Source of the DNA: Robertkochia sediminum
GTDB taxonomy: Bacteria; Bacteroidota; Bacteroidia; Flavobacteriales; Flavobacteriaceae
Reading direction: 5' to 3'
DNA: 64,000 bases
Assembly (NCBI RefSeq): GCF_016786255.1
Contig: NZ_JADMKT010000080.1
Location: forward strand, 194,796 to 258,795
How positions within the stretch are numbered: the first letter of the stretch is position 1; each line of letters begins with the position of its first letter. Positions 51,337 through 61,190 of the stretch are shown piece by piece. The position numbers and the translations under genes were made by a program. Below the pieces are notes generated by a model that did not search any database, was not told the origin of the DNA, and saw only the letters and a list, made by a program, of their open reading frames with translations.

Positions 51337-51831
51337 ATGAGGAAGTTTATGATAGGTGTGATTTTTGCACTCGTACTGCCAGGTTGCAACGGGGGAGGCC
51401 ATCATGAGGAGCGTAAGCAACTAACCCCTGAAGAGAGCGAAGCTGTTAAAAGTGAGATCAAAGCGCTTATGGCGGTGGTGATCGAAGGCCTGGAAACCAA
51501 CGATCCCGATAAATTATTCCGCGACTTTTGGCGTTCCGACAGCGCTTCCTTCTACCTGAACGGAATGGCCATGCAGGGCTACGATGAGATCATTGGAGGA
51601 TTTTCGCAGGGTATGGAAAGCAGGCAGAATACCAAAATGACCTTGTCTTCTGAAGAGATCGTGGTCCTTGACAGGGATGCAGCCATGCATTTAGCCGAAT
51701 TCACCAACAGTATGGTCTTAACGAACGATAGTACGATGACCGTGAAGGGGTATTGGAGTGCTGTTTTTAAAAAGATCAACGAACAGTGGAAGGTGGTGCA
51801 CGTACACGAATCTTTTAATCCTGCACCCTAG
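51337..51831 (+). CDS. NTF2/SnoaL-like (DUF4440-type) lipoprotein
   Basis: A 164-residue lipoprotein with signal and lipobox in IFALVLPGCNGGG (Cys17). The rest is an NTF2-like cone fold: helical start (EAVKSEIKALMAVVIEGLET), DPDKLFRDFWRSDS, GYDEIIGGFSQGM and a C-terminal strand pair including SAVFKKINEQWKVVHVHES. Such proteins bind small ligands or have unknown roles. An AGAAAG stretch before ATG 51337 is a fair ribosome site. The next gene is 91 bp away. Confidence 0.88.
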   Translation: MRKFMIGVIFALVLPGCNGGGHHEERKQLTPEESEAVKSEIKALMAVVIEGLETNDPDKLFRDFWRSDSASFYLNGMAMQGYDEIIGGFSQGMESRQNTKMTLSSEEIVVLDRDAAMHLAEFTNSMVLTNDSTMTVKGYWSAVFKKINEQWKVVHVHESFNPAP

Positions 51832-51922
51832 CCTTCTCTTAAGATTTAACATTTTTAATGTAACATATGGCATAAGAAAGCGTTACATAGGTGTTCATTC
51901 ATCAATCAATAGCGCTAGTATC

Positions 51923-53023
51923 ATGTTAAAAAAATTCTTCTGGATGTGTTCCGGAGCCGATCCTGCATTGTTAGAACAATGCTCCGGTTCTGAACAGATC
52001 AAACAGGCCGGGATCGGAGGTACGGTATTCTTTACTGCCCTGATGGCCTTTATTTCGTCAGCCTACGCCTTATTCACCGTCTTTGATCAGGTCTGGATCG
52101 CTTTGTTCTTTGGCCTGGTTTGGGGACTGCTTATTTTTAATCTCGACAGGTTTATTGTTTCTACCATCCGCAAGCGGGACACCTTCGGGCCCGAGCTCCT
52201 TCAGGCGATTCCCAGGCTATTGCTGGCGGTGATCATCGCTGTGGTGATCTCGAAGCCTTTAGAGCTAAAACTTTTTGAAAAAGAGATCGACCGCGTATTA
52301 CTGGAATCGAAAAATGCCATGACCCTGGATAACCGGGAACAGATCGCGCTGACCTATACGCCGCAGATCGAAGCCCTCGAAGCAGAGAACGCGAACTTAA
52401 AAGCAGAGATCGCCACCAAAGAAGCTGAGGTCAATGCCCTGTATAGCACCTATATTGCCGAAGCCGAGGGTAGGGAAGGTACACTCAAGGTGGGGAAAGG
52501 GCCTGTTTACAAGGAAAAGCGTGAAAAACACGATGCCACCCTGGCCGAACTTCAGGCCTTACGGGAAGCGAATAATGCTCTTATTGCCGGTAACCGCGAA
52601 TCGATAGCATTGCTTAAAAACGACTATGAGCAACAGGTAACAACGACCCAGCCGGTGATCGACGGATTTGACGGACTCATGGCCAGGATCGATGCGTTGG
52701 AGGCATTGCCCTGGTTGCCTTCATTCTTTATCTTTTTACTTTTTCTCGCCGTAGAGACCATGCCGATCATTTCGAAACTTATGGCACCAAAAGGCGAGTA
52801 CGATATCAAACTGGAGCGCTCCCTGTCTGCGCTGGAGTCTTTTGCTGCCCAACAGGCCGACCAGCAAAAACAACAGCGAACGACCGACGCGGCCATCAAT
52901 GACAAGATCTATGAAGATCTCCGGGAGGACGAAGAACTCTATCGGCATAAACGGCAGAACGCCATCGATGTGTTGAAATTTCAATCGGATGTGTTCTACG
53001 AACGGCAGAAAGGGAGTGTCTGA
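51923..53023 (+). CDS. DUF4407-family membrane protein
   Basis: From the ATG at 51923 (366 residues) the protein has a cytoplasmic N-terminus (MLKKFFWMCSGADPALLEQC), three membrane segments between about 35 and 110 (FFTALMAFISSAYALFTVFD, LFFGLVWGLLIFNLDRFIVS, LLLAVIIAVVISKPLELKLF), a long coiled-coil loop (about 130-240), a last hydrophobic stretch (ALPWLPSFFIFLLFLAVETM) and a helical tail. This is the DUF4407 layout, whose function is not known. The upstream open frame to 51758 overlaps the previous gene. Gap to the next gene is 32 bp. Confidence 0.9.
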   Translation: MLKKFFWMCSGADPALLEQCSGSEQIKQAGIGGTVFFTALMAFISSAYALFTVFDQVWIALFFGLVWGLLIFNLDRFIVSTIRKRDTFGPELLQAIPRLLLAVIIAVVISKPLELKLFEKEIDRVLLESKNAMTLDNREQIALTYTPQIEALEAENANLKAEIATKEAEVNALYSTYIAEAEGREGTLKVGKGPVYKEKREKHDATLAELQALREANNALIAGNRESIALLKNDYEQQVTTTQPVIDGFDGLMARIDALEALPWLPSFFIFLLFLAVETMPIISKLMAPKGEYDIKLERSLSALESFAAQQADQQKQQRTTDAAINDKIYEDLREDEELYRHKRQNAIDVLKFQSDVFYERQKGSV

Positions 53024-53055
53024 TTATTGGTTATCTTTACCGGAAAACCACGCAT

Positions 53056-53604
53056 ATGGGTAAGAAGTTTGACAAGATCACGCCAAGACTACAGGCTTTC
53101 ATAGAAAAGCAGAAGATCTTTTTCACGGGGACGGCCATGGAAGATGGTCGGGTAAATGTTTCTCCCAAAGGAATGGATGCCCTCCGCGTACTTGGTCCTA
53201 ACCGGGTCATATGGCTTAACCTTACCGGTAGTGGTAATGAAACCGCGGCCCATTTACTTAATAAGAACCGCCTTACCATTATGTTTTGTGCCTTTGAGGG
53301 CGCTCCAATGATCCTAAGGCTCTATGGGAAGGCTAAGGTGTATCATCCGGAGGATGCTGCCTATAAAGAGCACATTGGCTTGTTTCCTGAGATCGCCGGG
53401 AGCAGGCAACTTATCGATATGGAAGTAGACCTGCTTCAAACCTCCTGCGGTATGGGGGTTCCTTTGATGGCGTATGAGGGCGACAGGGAAGAACTTCGGG
53501 AGTGGGCCGAAGAACTGGGTGAGGAAGGTGTTGAAGCCTATTGGAAGAAAAAGAACCAATTCACCATTGATGGGGTTGCAACCCATATCCCCCTTAAAGA
53601 TTAA
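53056..53604 (+). CDS. Pyridoxamine 5'-phosphate oxidase-fold flavin-binding protein
   Basis: A 182-residue split-barrel protein of the PNPOx-like superfamily. FMN-binding-type strands are in FFTGTAMEDGRVNVSPKGMD and RVIWLNLTGSGNETAAHLLN, followed by RLTIMFCAFEGAPMILRLYG. Members are general stress proteins or reductases using flavin; substrate unknown. The ATG at 53056 is closely behind the DUF4407 gene, so the two could be one transcript. Its 3' end overlaps the stop of the convergent gene by 11 bp. Confidence 0.9.
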   Translation: MGKKFDKITPRLQAFIEKQKIFFTGTAMEDGRVNVSPKGMDALRVLGPNRVIWLNLTGSGNETAAHLLNKNRLTIMFCAFEGAPMILRLYGKAKVYHPEDAAYKEHIGLFPEIAGSRQLIDMEVDLLQTSCGMGVPLMAYEGDREELREWAEELGEEGVEAYWKKKNQFTIDGVATHIPLKD

Positions 53605-56600
53605 ATCCGAGTCCGAAGCCAAACCGCTGGTCTTCATCAGATATAAAATAGCCCAGTCTGAAGGCAAGTAGTTTCCCGGCCACGGCATAGATCCCGCCAC
53701 CATATGAATCGTGCCAGGTGTTGAATGTATCATTTGGATGCCATACCCTTCCTAGATCGTACCCCGTATAAATTCCCATTTGCAAGGGTAAAACTCCTGT
53801 TCTGAAAGGTTTGAAATTATACCGAAGATCCCCGTTGATCACCATGGCATTTCTCCCGGTAAAGCGATTCAGGCGATACCCGCGGAGTCCGCTGTTACCC
53901 CCCAAAAACGCCCCCTGGTAGAATTCAAAGTCGTTGGCGATGTTCACATGACCTGAGATATTGGTTTTAAGTACCAGCGCCTTGTCGCTCGTAAGGTTGT
54001 AATAGATCTCCCATTTTGGCTTCAAATAGAATACGCCGTGATCGCTATCCTTCAGGTTGTAGGTATACCCTGTTTCCAGTTGAAACAGCATGCCTCTTCG
54101 CGGATTCAAAGGTTGGTCGTAATTCTCGAACCTGAAATTACTGTTGAGGTTTAGAAAGTATTTCCAGTCGTAGAATTCCGGCGTATTATCTATTGTTCCT
54201 AGAAATCGATCCTCATTGTTTTCTATCTCGAAGGCATCAAAGGCCAGAGAGCCCCTCCAGCTGCCTCCGTAGTCGGAAGTGCTTGAGAGTCCGACATAGG
54301 CATTGGCATGGCTCATGTTTACGCGATAATAGTCGTATCCCAGTGTCTCGCCCTCATTAGACGTATTACTCCCGAAACCAAAGAAGTTACGTGTAAATGT
54401 GGGATTGGTGATTCGTCCGCCGGCAATAAGATTATACCGGTCAAAGACCCCGGCAAACGCTCCGTCGTAATTGAATTCTAATCCGTTGGTAGCAAAGTGA
54501 TAGTAGGCGCTAAAGCTGTGCTTTGTGGTAAAGGGGTTCCTTTCAAAGCCGTTATGGGTCCGGGTGTAACTCAACCCGGTAATGATCCCGGCATCGGGGT
54601 TAAAGCCTATGCCTGGCAGGATGGCTTTGCTGTTGTTCCTGTTCTTGTTGAAGTCAAAATGGTTCAGGTCGTATTGGTCGGTAAACCTGATCTTGCCTCC
54701 TTGGTGTTCTTTGATCGTATTGGGTTTCGATCTGTGGTCATAGATCCTTACCCTTTTGCCATTTTCAATATGGTAGATGTCATTATTTTGTCCGCCAACA
54801 ATACGTACCATTGTACCGGCTTGTCCCTTGCCTGTCACCCTGATCACATCGTCGTCATCCAGGGCATATATCCAGATCTCTTTGGTTTCTTCGGGGTTGT
54901 ATGTTTTGTAAACCAGGGTATCGGCCGGTACACCGTCTTTGATGCGTCGTATGCTTACCCTTGTTTTTTTGTTCGCTAGTCGTTCCACTAAAACAAGATC
55001 GTCTTTATCTGTGCCGTGCAAGACTACAAGGTCAGAAAGCAGAAGGTTATAGTCCTTTGCAATCTGCTGCAGGTTGTTGCGACGGGCTTTCAGGGTGGTA
55101 ATAAGTTTTGCGGTACCCGGGTGTTCTGCTATGGTCTTTGGGAACTGCTTAAAGGCATTCTCGATAACGGCATCGGTGAGGTGCTCCTGAAGGTAGGTAG
55201 CTTCCCGCAGGTAATCTTCTTTGGTGCTTTGTTGTATGAGTACCCTGTCCATGGGTAAGGGCTCTATGTTGAACCACGCCAGGTTGTTGACTTCCGGTTC
55301 GTAGCGCTGTACCATTCTTGCCGGTGCAGCCAGCGTACGTGCCGTAGATAAAAGGGCCCCATCAAAGTCGGAAAAGGCCTGATCGCGGTCTCTTGGTATT
55401 GGCCGGTACACCTTACCGCCTTTTTTATGGAATTCTGCCCATCGCCACTGATCGCCATGGCGGTCCCAGTCTCCAATTAGCATATCGAACAAACGAGCCC
55501 GAAGGTAGCTGTTTTCATCAAGGCGATTTTCTTCGTCTTCGCGTAACTGTTCATAGAGCTTATCGGTGCTTTCGATCTCATCGGGCTGCCCGAAATTGAC
55601 CGCTCCGGCGAAAGCATCGCCCGGGCGTTCTTCGATCATATAGAGGGCGTCGCCATAGCGATTGTTATAGGTTCCCAGGGCCGATTGCTTTGGGATGTAA
55701 AAGAGCCGCGGATTGGTGTGATAAACCCCTGCAGCCCTGGAGAGCTCAGGGACCACAAAAGATGCGTACGGGTGGGCTGCAGTAAAGAAATCCATCAGGA
55801 GCTTGTCGGGAAGTGTACCCGTAAGGTCTTCGGTGCTCAGGTTCTTATCGTTGAGCACGACCGTCTGTAAAAATTTCACCCCGCTCTTTTTTAATGCCCG
55901 CATATTGTACTCGCGGCCGGCACTGTCGCGAAGGCGAAGGGTTTTGGATTGGTGTCCGCCTCCCATTCTCACCGGGGTTAAACCACCGTAAAGGGTGTCT
56001 AACCTGACGGTAGGGGCAAGGACCTCGATGCCGTAAAGTTCCCGGTAATGGTCTCCCCACAGGCTTTTGTGCACTCCGGAAACCTCCCAGGCTTCCTTAG
56101 GGTACACAGCCGCCCTAACCGAATCGGGGAATACGGCCGGATAGGGTGGGATCTCCGGTTGGTCGTTCGGTGGGAAAACGCGGGTGCTGAAAATCGGTTG
56201 GTCGTTCTCTGTGCCGTAGAAGTGCGCAGTTGAAGAGCCATCGGTATGGATGTCGAGCCTGGCGAAGCCCTGGTAGCCATAGGTGAATACGGCGTTGTTG
56301 GTTTGGCGGGCAGCGGCGGTCTTCGATCCCGATCCGGAAACGATCTGCTTGTAAGATCCTCCATCGATATACTGTAGCGTGTGTTCATGGCCGGAAACAA
56401 AAACGGGTTTTACCGGGGCATTGCTAACAATGGTCTTAATGCGATCGGTAAATTGGCGGTAGAACCGATTTTGAAGGTCTTGCGGACTCACCCCTCCTGC
56501 GCTTCGGGTAATGGCAATGAGGGAGGCAAGTCCCGGTAGCGGGATGTTTTTCTGAAAGGGGAAAAGGTGCTTTCGGGCAGAAAAGTAACCTCCATGGGGT

Positions 56601-57295
56601 CCGTAGGTGTCCAGTGGGTGATGAATGGCGATCACCACCGTTTTACCTTCCTGCTTTTTGAGCATGCTTTCGAATTCGGTGAAAAAGCGTTTCCGCGTTT
56701 TGATCTCGCAATCGTCGTTCATGGTAGGGTGCTCGTCCCAATCTTCGAGATACCATTGTGAATCGATCACGATAAGGTGGGTGTTCCCGTCGATATCGAC
56801 CTCCGTAAGGCCGCAACCGTTTTCCGGAAGAAAAACATCCTTGTGGTCGAGGTATTTCTCGGTAAACTTCTCCTGGGCTTTTAGTCCGCTCAGATTCGAA
56901 TACCAGTCGTGGTTCCCCGGGATCACTACGATCTTTCCTTTAAAATCTTTTACGGCCTCCAGTTGTACTTGCAGGCGATGTGTTGCCAATGCCCTGTCCG
57001 GATGGCTTTTTGAAGGCATACCTTTCTCGTAAATATTATCTCCAAGGATAAGGAGGAGGTCATTCTTATGGCCTTTGGTGATCGCTTTTTGAAATGCTGT
57101 AATACCCTTGCTTGTGCCGCCTGCAGGGGAGTTCCCTGCATCGCCAAGCAAATAGATGCTTAGGGCCGGGTCTTCAGTAGCCGGGGTAGGATCAATATGG
57201 TCATCGCTGAAGCGCAATTCGTGGGTGGCACAGGAGATTACGGCCAGGGCGAAGAAGCATAGTATTGTGAAGTGGCCTTTGCGCATCAGGTTCAT
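53594..57295 (-). CDS. Metallophosphoesterase-kinase-like-BamA outer-membrane fusion lipoprotein
   Basis: A 1233-residue lipoprotein (Cys22 in LAVISCATHE). Residues ~45-375 are a calcineurin-type phosphoesterase: LLGDAGNS, LGDNIYEKG, PGNHDWY, AIHHPLD and SGHEHTLQYI give all metal ligands. Residues ~440-720 form a second domain with GGGHQSKTLRLRDSAGREYN, MRALKK, LFDMLIGDWDRHGDQWRW (609-618) and PIPRDRDQAFSDFDG (632-646), which recalls HipA/FAM20/CotH-like kinases. Residues ~890-1233 are a BamA/TamA-type barrel with GLRGYRLNRFTGRNA and an FNL end. The MPP and barrel are clear; the kinase-like reading is inference. The start at 57295 or the in-frame ATG at 57286. Confidence 0.88.
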   Translation of the reverse strand: MNLMRKGHFTILCFFALAVISCATHELRFSDDHIDPTPATEDPALSIYLLGDAGNSPAGGTSKGITAFQKAITKGHKNDLLLILGDNIYEKGMPSKSHPDRALATHRLQVQLEAVKDFKGKIVVIPGNHDWYSNLSGLKAQEKFTEKYLDHKDVFLPENGCGLTEVDIDGNTHLIVIDSQWYLEDWDEHPTMNDDCEIKTRKRFFTEFESMLKKQEGKTVVIAIHHPLDTYGPHGGYFSARKHLFPFQKNIPLPGLASLIAITRSAGGVSPQDLQNRFYRQFTDRIKTIVSNAPVKPVFVSGHEHTLQYIDGGSYKQIVSGSGSKTAAARQTNNAVFTYGYQGFARLDIHTDGSSTAHFYGTENDQPIFSTRVFPPNDQPEIPPYPAVFPDSVRAAVYPKEAWEVSGVHKSLWGDHYRELYGIEVLAPTVRLDTLYGGLTPVRMGGGHQSKTLRLRDSAGREYNMRALKKSGVKFLQTVVLNDKNLSTEDLTGTLPDKLLMDFFTAAHPYASFVVPELSRAAGVYHTNPRLFYIPKQSALGTYNNRYGDALYMIEERPGDAFAGAVNFGQPDEIESTDKLYEQLREDEENRLDENSYLRARLFDMLIGDWDRHGDQWRWAEFHKKGGKVYRPIPRDRDQAFSDFDGALLSTARTLAAPARMVQRYEPEVNNLAWFNIEPLPMDRVLIQQSTKEDYLREATYLQEHLTDAVIENAFKQFPKTIAEHPGTAKLITTLKARRNNLQQIAKDYNLLLSDLVVLHGTDKDDLVLVERLANKKTRVSIRRIKDGVPADTLVYKTYNPEETKEIWIYALDDDDVIRVTGKGQAGTMVRIVGGQNNDIYHIENGKRVRIYDHRSKPNTIKEHQGGKIRFTDQYDLNHFDFNKNRNNSKAILPGIGFNPDAGIITGLSYTRTHNGFERNPFTTKHSFSAYYHFATNGLEFNYDGAFAGVFDRYNLIAGGRITNPTFTRNFFGFGSNTSNEGETLGYDYYRVNMSHANAYVGLSSTSDYGGSWRGSLAFDAFEIENNEDRFLGTIDNTPEFYDWKYFLNLNSNFRFENYDQPLNPRRGMLFQLETGYTYNLKDSDHGVFYLKPKWEIYYNLTSDKALVLKTNISGHVNIANDFEFYQGAFLGGNSGLRGYRLNRFTGRNAMVINGDLRYNFKPFRTGVLPLQMGIYTGYDLGRVWHPNDTFNTWHDSYGGGIYAVAGKLLAFRLGYFISDEDQRFGFGLGFNL

Positions 57296-57342
57296 TAGCT
57301 ATTTATTTCGTAATATTATGTTTTTAAAAAGTACACTTCCCT

Positions 57343-58527
57343 ATGTCTGAACTCGTACAAAGAACACAAGATTTTGTAACCGATCTGCTCATTAATAAGC
57401 TGGATCCAAACTTCCTGTATCACAATCTCAGGCATACGCAACGTGTGGTTAAAAATACGAAAGTTCTTATAGAAAATGCCGAACAACTGAGTACTGAAGA
57501 GCAAGAGGACCTCCTGCTCGCCGCCTGGCTTCACGATACTGGCTATGTATCTGATGCCGCTAAACACGAAGCGGCAAGTTGCGTGATCGCCCGGGAAGTG
57601 TTGCAAAAGGAAGGGTTAGATCCAGGGCGTGTAGACAGGGTGTGTGATATGATCATGGCCACCAACCTGGATATTGAGCCGGTTACCTTGCCGCAAAAGA
57701 TCCTGCGGGATGCCGATTGTTCCCATTTAGGAAGGCCTTCTTTCGCAGATACTTCAGAGCTGCTTCGGCTGGAGCTGCTTCGCAGGGGAGAGGCCGATTA
57801 TTCTCCGGGAGCTTGGAGGGAAGAGAACATCAAACTTCTTTCTGCAAAACACCATTATTACACGCCTTATGCCATGGAACTTTGGCAGGCGGGAAAGGAT
57901 GAGAACCTGAAGGCTTTACTGGAAGAAGAAAAGAAAGAAGCTAAAAAGGGAAAAAAAGAAAAGCTCAAGGCCAAATACAAGTATGAGTACTCCGATCGCG
58001 GTGTACAAACCATGTACCGTATCGCGTTGAATAACCATTTACGACTGAGCTCGATCGCCGACACCAAGGCCAATATCCTCCTGTCGGTGAATGCGATCAT
58101 TATCTCGGTGGCACTTTCTAACCTGATCCCAAAGCTCGATAATCCCAGCAATAAATTCCTGGTGATCCCCACCATGGTGTTGCTCTTTTTTAGCGTGATC
58201 TCCATTATATTCGCTATTATGGCCACTCGTCCTAATATCACTACCGGGAAGTTCACAGAAGCCGATGTCAAAGCAAAAAAGGTGAATTTGCTGTTTTTCG
58301 GGACCTTCTTCGGAATGCCATACGATCAGTATCGGGAGGCCATTAGTGAACTCATCCATAACAACGATGATATTTACGAGGCCTTAACACGGGATCTCTA
58401 TAACCTCGGACTCGTCTTGGGAAGAAAATACAAATTGCTGCGAATGACCTATACCGTTTTTCTCATCGGTACGATCATCTCTGTGGTGAGCTTTATTATG
58501 GCCTATGTGAACTTCGCTAACGGCTGA
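57343..58527 (+). CDS. HD-domain phosphohydrolase fused to Pycsar-effector-like membrane domain (PycTM/DUF5706)
   Basis: A 394-residue protein. Residues ~15-190 are an HD domain with metal ligands His31 (YHNLRHTQRV), His64-Asp65 (WLHDTGYV) and Asp125 (LRDADCSHLG). A Lys/Glu-rich linker (191-212) leads to residues ~222-390, which have the PycTM/DUF5706 pattern: NNHLRLSSIADTKANILLSV, then hydrophobic segments about 246-264, 274-294 and 369-388. PycTM domains form pores as Pycsar antiphage effectors that answer cCMP or cUMP, but no PycC-type cyclase is in this window. The HD part could hydrolyse a nucleotide signal. The gene starts 47 bp from the divergent fusion gene and is likely monocistronic. 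Confidence 0.86.
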   Translation: MSELVQRTQDFVTDLLINKLDPNFLYHNLRHTQRVVKNTKVLIENAEQLSTEEQEDLLLAAWLHDTGYVSDAAKHEAASCVIAREVLQKEGLDPGRVDRVCDMIMATNLDIEPVTLPQKILRDADCSHLGRPSFADTSELLRLELLRRGEADYSPGAWREENIKLLSAKHHYYTPYAMELWQAGKDENLKALLEEEKKEAKKGKKEKLKAKYKYEYSDRGVQTMYRIALNNHLRLSSIADTKANILLSVNAIIISVALSNLIPKLDNPSNKFLVIPTMVLLFFSVISIIFAIMATRPNITTGKFTEADVKAKKVNLLFFGTFFGMPYDQYREAISELIHNNDDIYEALTRDLYNLGLVLGRKYKLLRMTYTVFLIGTIISVVSFIMAYVNFANG

Positions 58528-58558
58528 TGGCGGAAGTCCTGATTCAGGGGCGGATCTT

Positions 58559-60922
58559 TTATTTGGAGATCTCTTCCATGAGCTCGTCGTAGCTCAGCAG
58601 CGGACTTTGATCTTCTTTTTTGTAGAGTATCCCAACGGTGATCGCTCTGAGTCCGCTTACCCCTTGCAGATCTTCTAATTCATGGATCTTAACGTTGGGC
58701 GCAAGCACTTGTTTGGCCTGTAAAAGCCTGATGTACCTCAGGTATTCTGCTTCCTCCTGTTTTTGAGAATAGATTATGGTGATCTTTCCGGGTTCGGTCA
58801 CCCTTTTTTTAGTTCCCTTGATGTGTACCTTATCAATACGCTTTTTAAGGATCTCATACCTCGCGTTATAGGTGCCGTCTACATCAAAATGCTTTTCGTC
58901 CATGCGGAAACGTATCGATAAGGGGGAGCTGTGCACCAGGATCAGGGAAGCGACCTCCATGGGGATCGCTAACTGCGGTTTGAGGTTGTAATACATATTT
59001 TCCATATGGCACATGGTCTGTAATTGCCATAATTTGAGGTTTTGCAGGTATACCTCTTCGAATTTGCGGTTATTGGCAATAGACTGGCCTATATACATAT
59101 TGTGCTCTACACCATCTGTTTTGTAACGCTCAAAATAATGAGGAAACATGGCGTAGGCTTCCTTGTGTTTTTCATCGATCACCCGGGCCATTTCCTTATT
59201 GATACGCTTTACGGTGGTGTCGTATCGTTGCCTGGCCGTATAATACATTTTAACCGGATCGTTGAGCTCACTTCTGTAAGCCTGCACTAAGTTGCTGAGG
59301 TCGTTGTTAAGTGCGGCTACAGCTTCCAGAGCCGGATGGATCTCATTCTCGAGGAATTCGGTGATGAGGGCTTCAGAATTTGTTCTGAAGTTCTTGTTGA
59401 TCTCGTTCAGGAAACTATCGATCTGAAAAATATACTCTTCATATATAGGAAGTCCCTGGCTGGTGATCGCTTCCCTGAATATGGCCTTAAGCGCATTTAG
59501 CTGGTCTCCCAGGTCCTTTTTGGTGGCCTCGTTTCGAACTACCGAAGAGTTGCGTATGTCGATCTGTCCGTACAGCGGATATACTTCCTTGAATGTGATG
59601 TCTTTCAGGGAGGTGGTTATTCCGTTGTTCAGATCGGAGAGGTAGCGTTTTGCCTCCTTGACGAACTTCCAGCGTACACTTCGATGAAGGGAGGTGTATT
59701 CGTTCTGGATAATGGCTTCTATACGGTTTTTCTTTTCCTGTTTTGTGCGGATGGTAGCGGCAACGATAAAGGCCATGATATCGGTAAGCTTGTGTGCATT
59801 AACACTATTTAGCTGGTGAGTTTTGGGAGAAAGTAATTCGAGTACCCCCAGTAGTTGTCCTTTATGGGTGATGGGAGCAAGTATCGCACTCTTGAATCCC
59901 TGACGGAAATAAGAGGCATAGGGCTCAGCTCCGTTGGAAACCTCATGGTATTTATCAATATTGGAGATCGCAAAGTACTCGTGTTTATTGAGGATGTTGT
60001 CTTTAAAGTCTCTGCACATGACTGAATGGCAATCGTTGTTTTCCTTGTCGAGCATAAAACAAGGAACCTCATGACTCACCTGGTCAAAGGTATCCAGATC
60101 GGGGTCGTAGTTGAGGAAGCCTACATGCAGGTCTTTGATCCCAAAGAGCGATTGGAAGATCTTTTGAAATACAGAGACATCGGTAAACCGCTCACTGTCT
60201 GAATTGAGTAGCCAGGTCTTTAACTCAGAGATGGCATTGTCAAGGGTCACATCAAAGATATTTGATATCACAAAGCCTTTGAACAGCCAACTGCCCGGTG
60301 GGATCTTTTCTTTCCATAATTCAAGGTCATTGAATCCGTCAATGAGTTCTTCGATGTCTTCCGGGGTAAGTTCTTTGGCCTTATCTGTTGGCAGTAATTC
60401 CACAAAATCGGCATTGTAGGTAATGCGGTAGTGCTTCAAGATACCCTGCTCATCGGGGATGTCAAAGTATAATGGGCGGCGAAACTGCACGTCAATGCCG
60501 TATTGAGCCTTCAATATCACACTACAGGCCATAATGTAGATATGGCCTTCCGGCATATTCCTGATCTCGAACTCATAGTCGTCCGGAGCTTTAGCTAAGA
60601 TGTCGTCGAATCGCTGAGAAGATTTGAAAATGAGGCCCTCGAAGGGGATTCCGGCAGTTTTGATCTCGTTATGGGTGAGTATCGGACTAAAAGAATCTCT
60701 CAGGATCAGGTCGATCTGAGGTTTTAGCTCGGCAATGCGGTTGAGGTCACTGGTGCCTTCCCGCAACTCAGGATAGGCTTCGGCAACAGCCAGTACCTTT
60801 TTTGCATGATCGATCAACTCAGGGTCCGCAGACTCCGTTAAGAGGTCTTCGTAACGCTTTAATAGCATATTGAAGCTAATGTTAATGTCTAAGGGCGATT
60901 CCTGGAGTTGTTTTCTTCTCAT
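58559..60922 (-). CDS. GAF-domain conserved protein (about 790 residues)
   Basis: A 787-residue cytoplasmic protein. The middle (about 225-395) looks like a GAF domain: KIFQSLFGIKDLHVGFLNYD, YFRQGFKSAILAPITHKGQL and LLGVLELLSPKTHQLN. N-terminal 200 residues are mixed; the C-terminal half is long and helical (EIHPALEAVAALNNDLSNLV; YTARQRYDTTVKRINKEMAR). No output domain was recognised, so it may sense a small ligand and bind a partner. I believe the protein is widespread in flavobacteria. It converges with the HD-PycTM gene with a 31-bp gap, and the start is the ATG at 60922. Confidence 0.84.
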   Translation of the reverse strand: MRRKQLQESPLDINISFNMLLKRYEDLLTESADPELIDHAKKVLAVAEAYPELREGTSDLNRIAELKPQIDLILRDSFSPILTHNEIKTAGIPFEGLIFKSSQRFDDILAKAPDDYEFEIRNMPEGHIYIMACSVILKAQYGIDVQFRRPLYFDIPDEQGILKHYRITYNADFVELLPTDKAKELTPEDIEELIDGFNDLELWKEKIPPGSWLFKGFVISNIFDVTLDNAISELKTWLLNSDSERFTDVSVFQKIFQSLFGIKDLHVGFLNYDPDLDTFDQVSHEVPCFMLDKENNDCHSVMCRDFKDNILNKHEYFAISNIDKYHEVSNGAEPYASYFRQGFKSAILAPITHKGQLLGVLELLSPKTHQLNSVNAHKLTDIMAFIVAATIRTKQEKKNRIEAIIQNEYTSLHRSVRWKFVKEAKRYLSDLNNGITTSLKDITFKEVYPLYGQIDIRNSSVVRNEATKKDLGDQLNALKAIFREAITSQGLPIYEEYIFQIDSFLNEINKNFRTNSEALITEFLENEIHPALEAVAALNNDLSNLVQAYRSELNDPVKMYYTARQRYDTTVKRINKEMARVIDEKHKEAYAMFPHYFERYKTDGVEHNMYIGQSIANNRKFEEVYLQNLKLWQLQTMCHMENMYYNLKPQLAIPMEVASLILVHSSPLSIRFRMDEKHFDVDGTYNARYEILKKRIDKVHIKGTKKRVTEPGKITIIYSQKQEEAEYLRYIRLLQAKQVLAPNVKIHELEDLQGVSGLRAITVGILYKKEDQSPLLSYDELMEEISK

Positions 60923-61147
60923 ATACTAAAATTACGATATTCCGACCCATTGGTCTGAGAGGTGTCCATGAACTTCCATGACACACGATTAAAAGCGCAT
61001 TTTCATCGGTGAAATGCATATTTGAAAGAAGGGGGTGTATATGTCGTGCCTATTTACGTTATCCTGACTGAAGTACGGTATATCCCGTTCAAGAGGTATT
61101 TCTTCTGACGGAAGGAGAGGGTGGTGTTTAAGTTTTGTATTTTTAGG

Positions 61148-61190
61148 AGTGAAGGGTGAAGGGTGAAGAGTGATGAGTTAAGGGTGAAGC
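61148..61190. repeat. Degenerate GGGTGAA tandem repeat within an otherwise empty gap
   Basis: About six GGGTGAA / GAGTGAT / GAGTTAA-type heptamers on the plus strand. The whole gap 60923-61319 otherwise holds no gene, hairpin or consensus promoter that I can see. Confidence 0.7.

Noticed and set aside
51011-51389. Several overlapping frames on both strands rich in Ser/Leu/Phe or Arg/Lys
   Set aside because: All derive from the decamer and CTT repeats.
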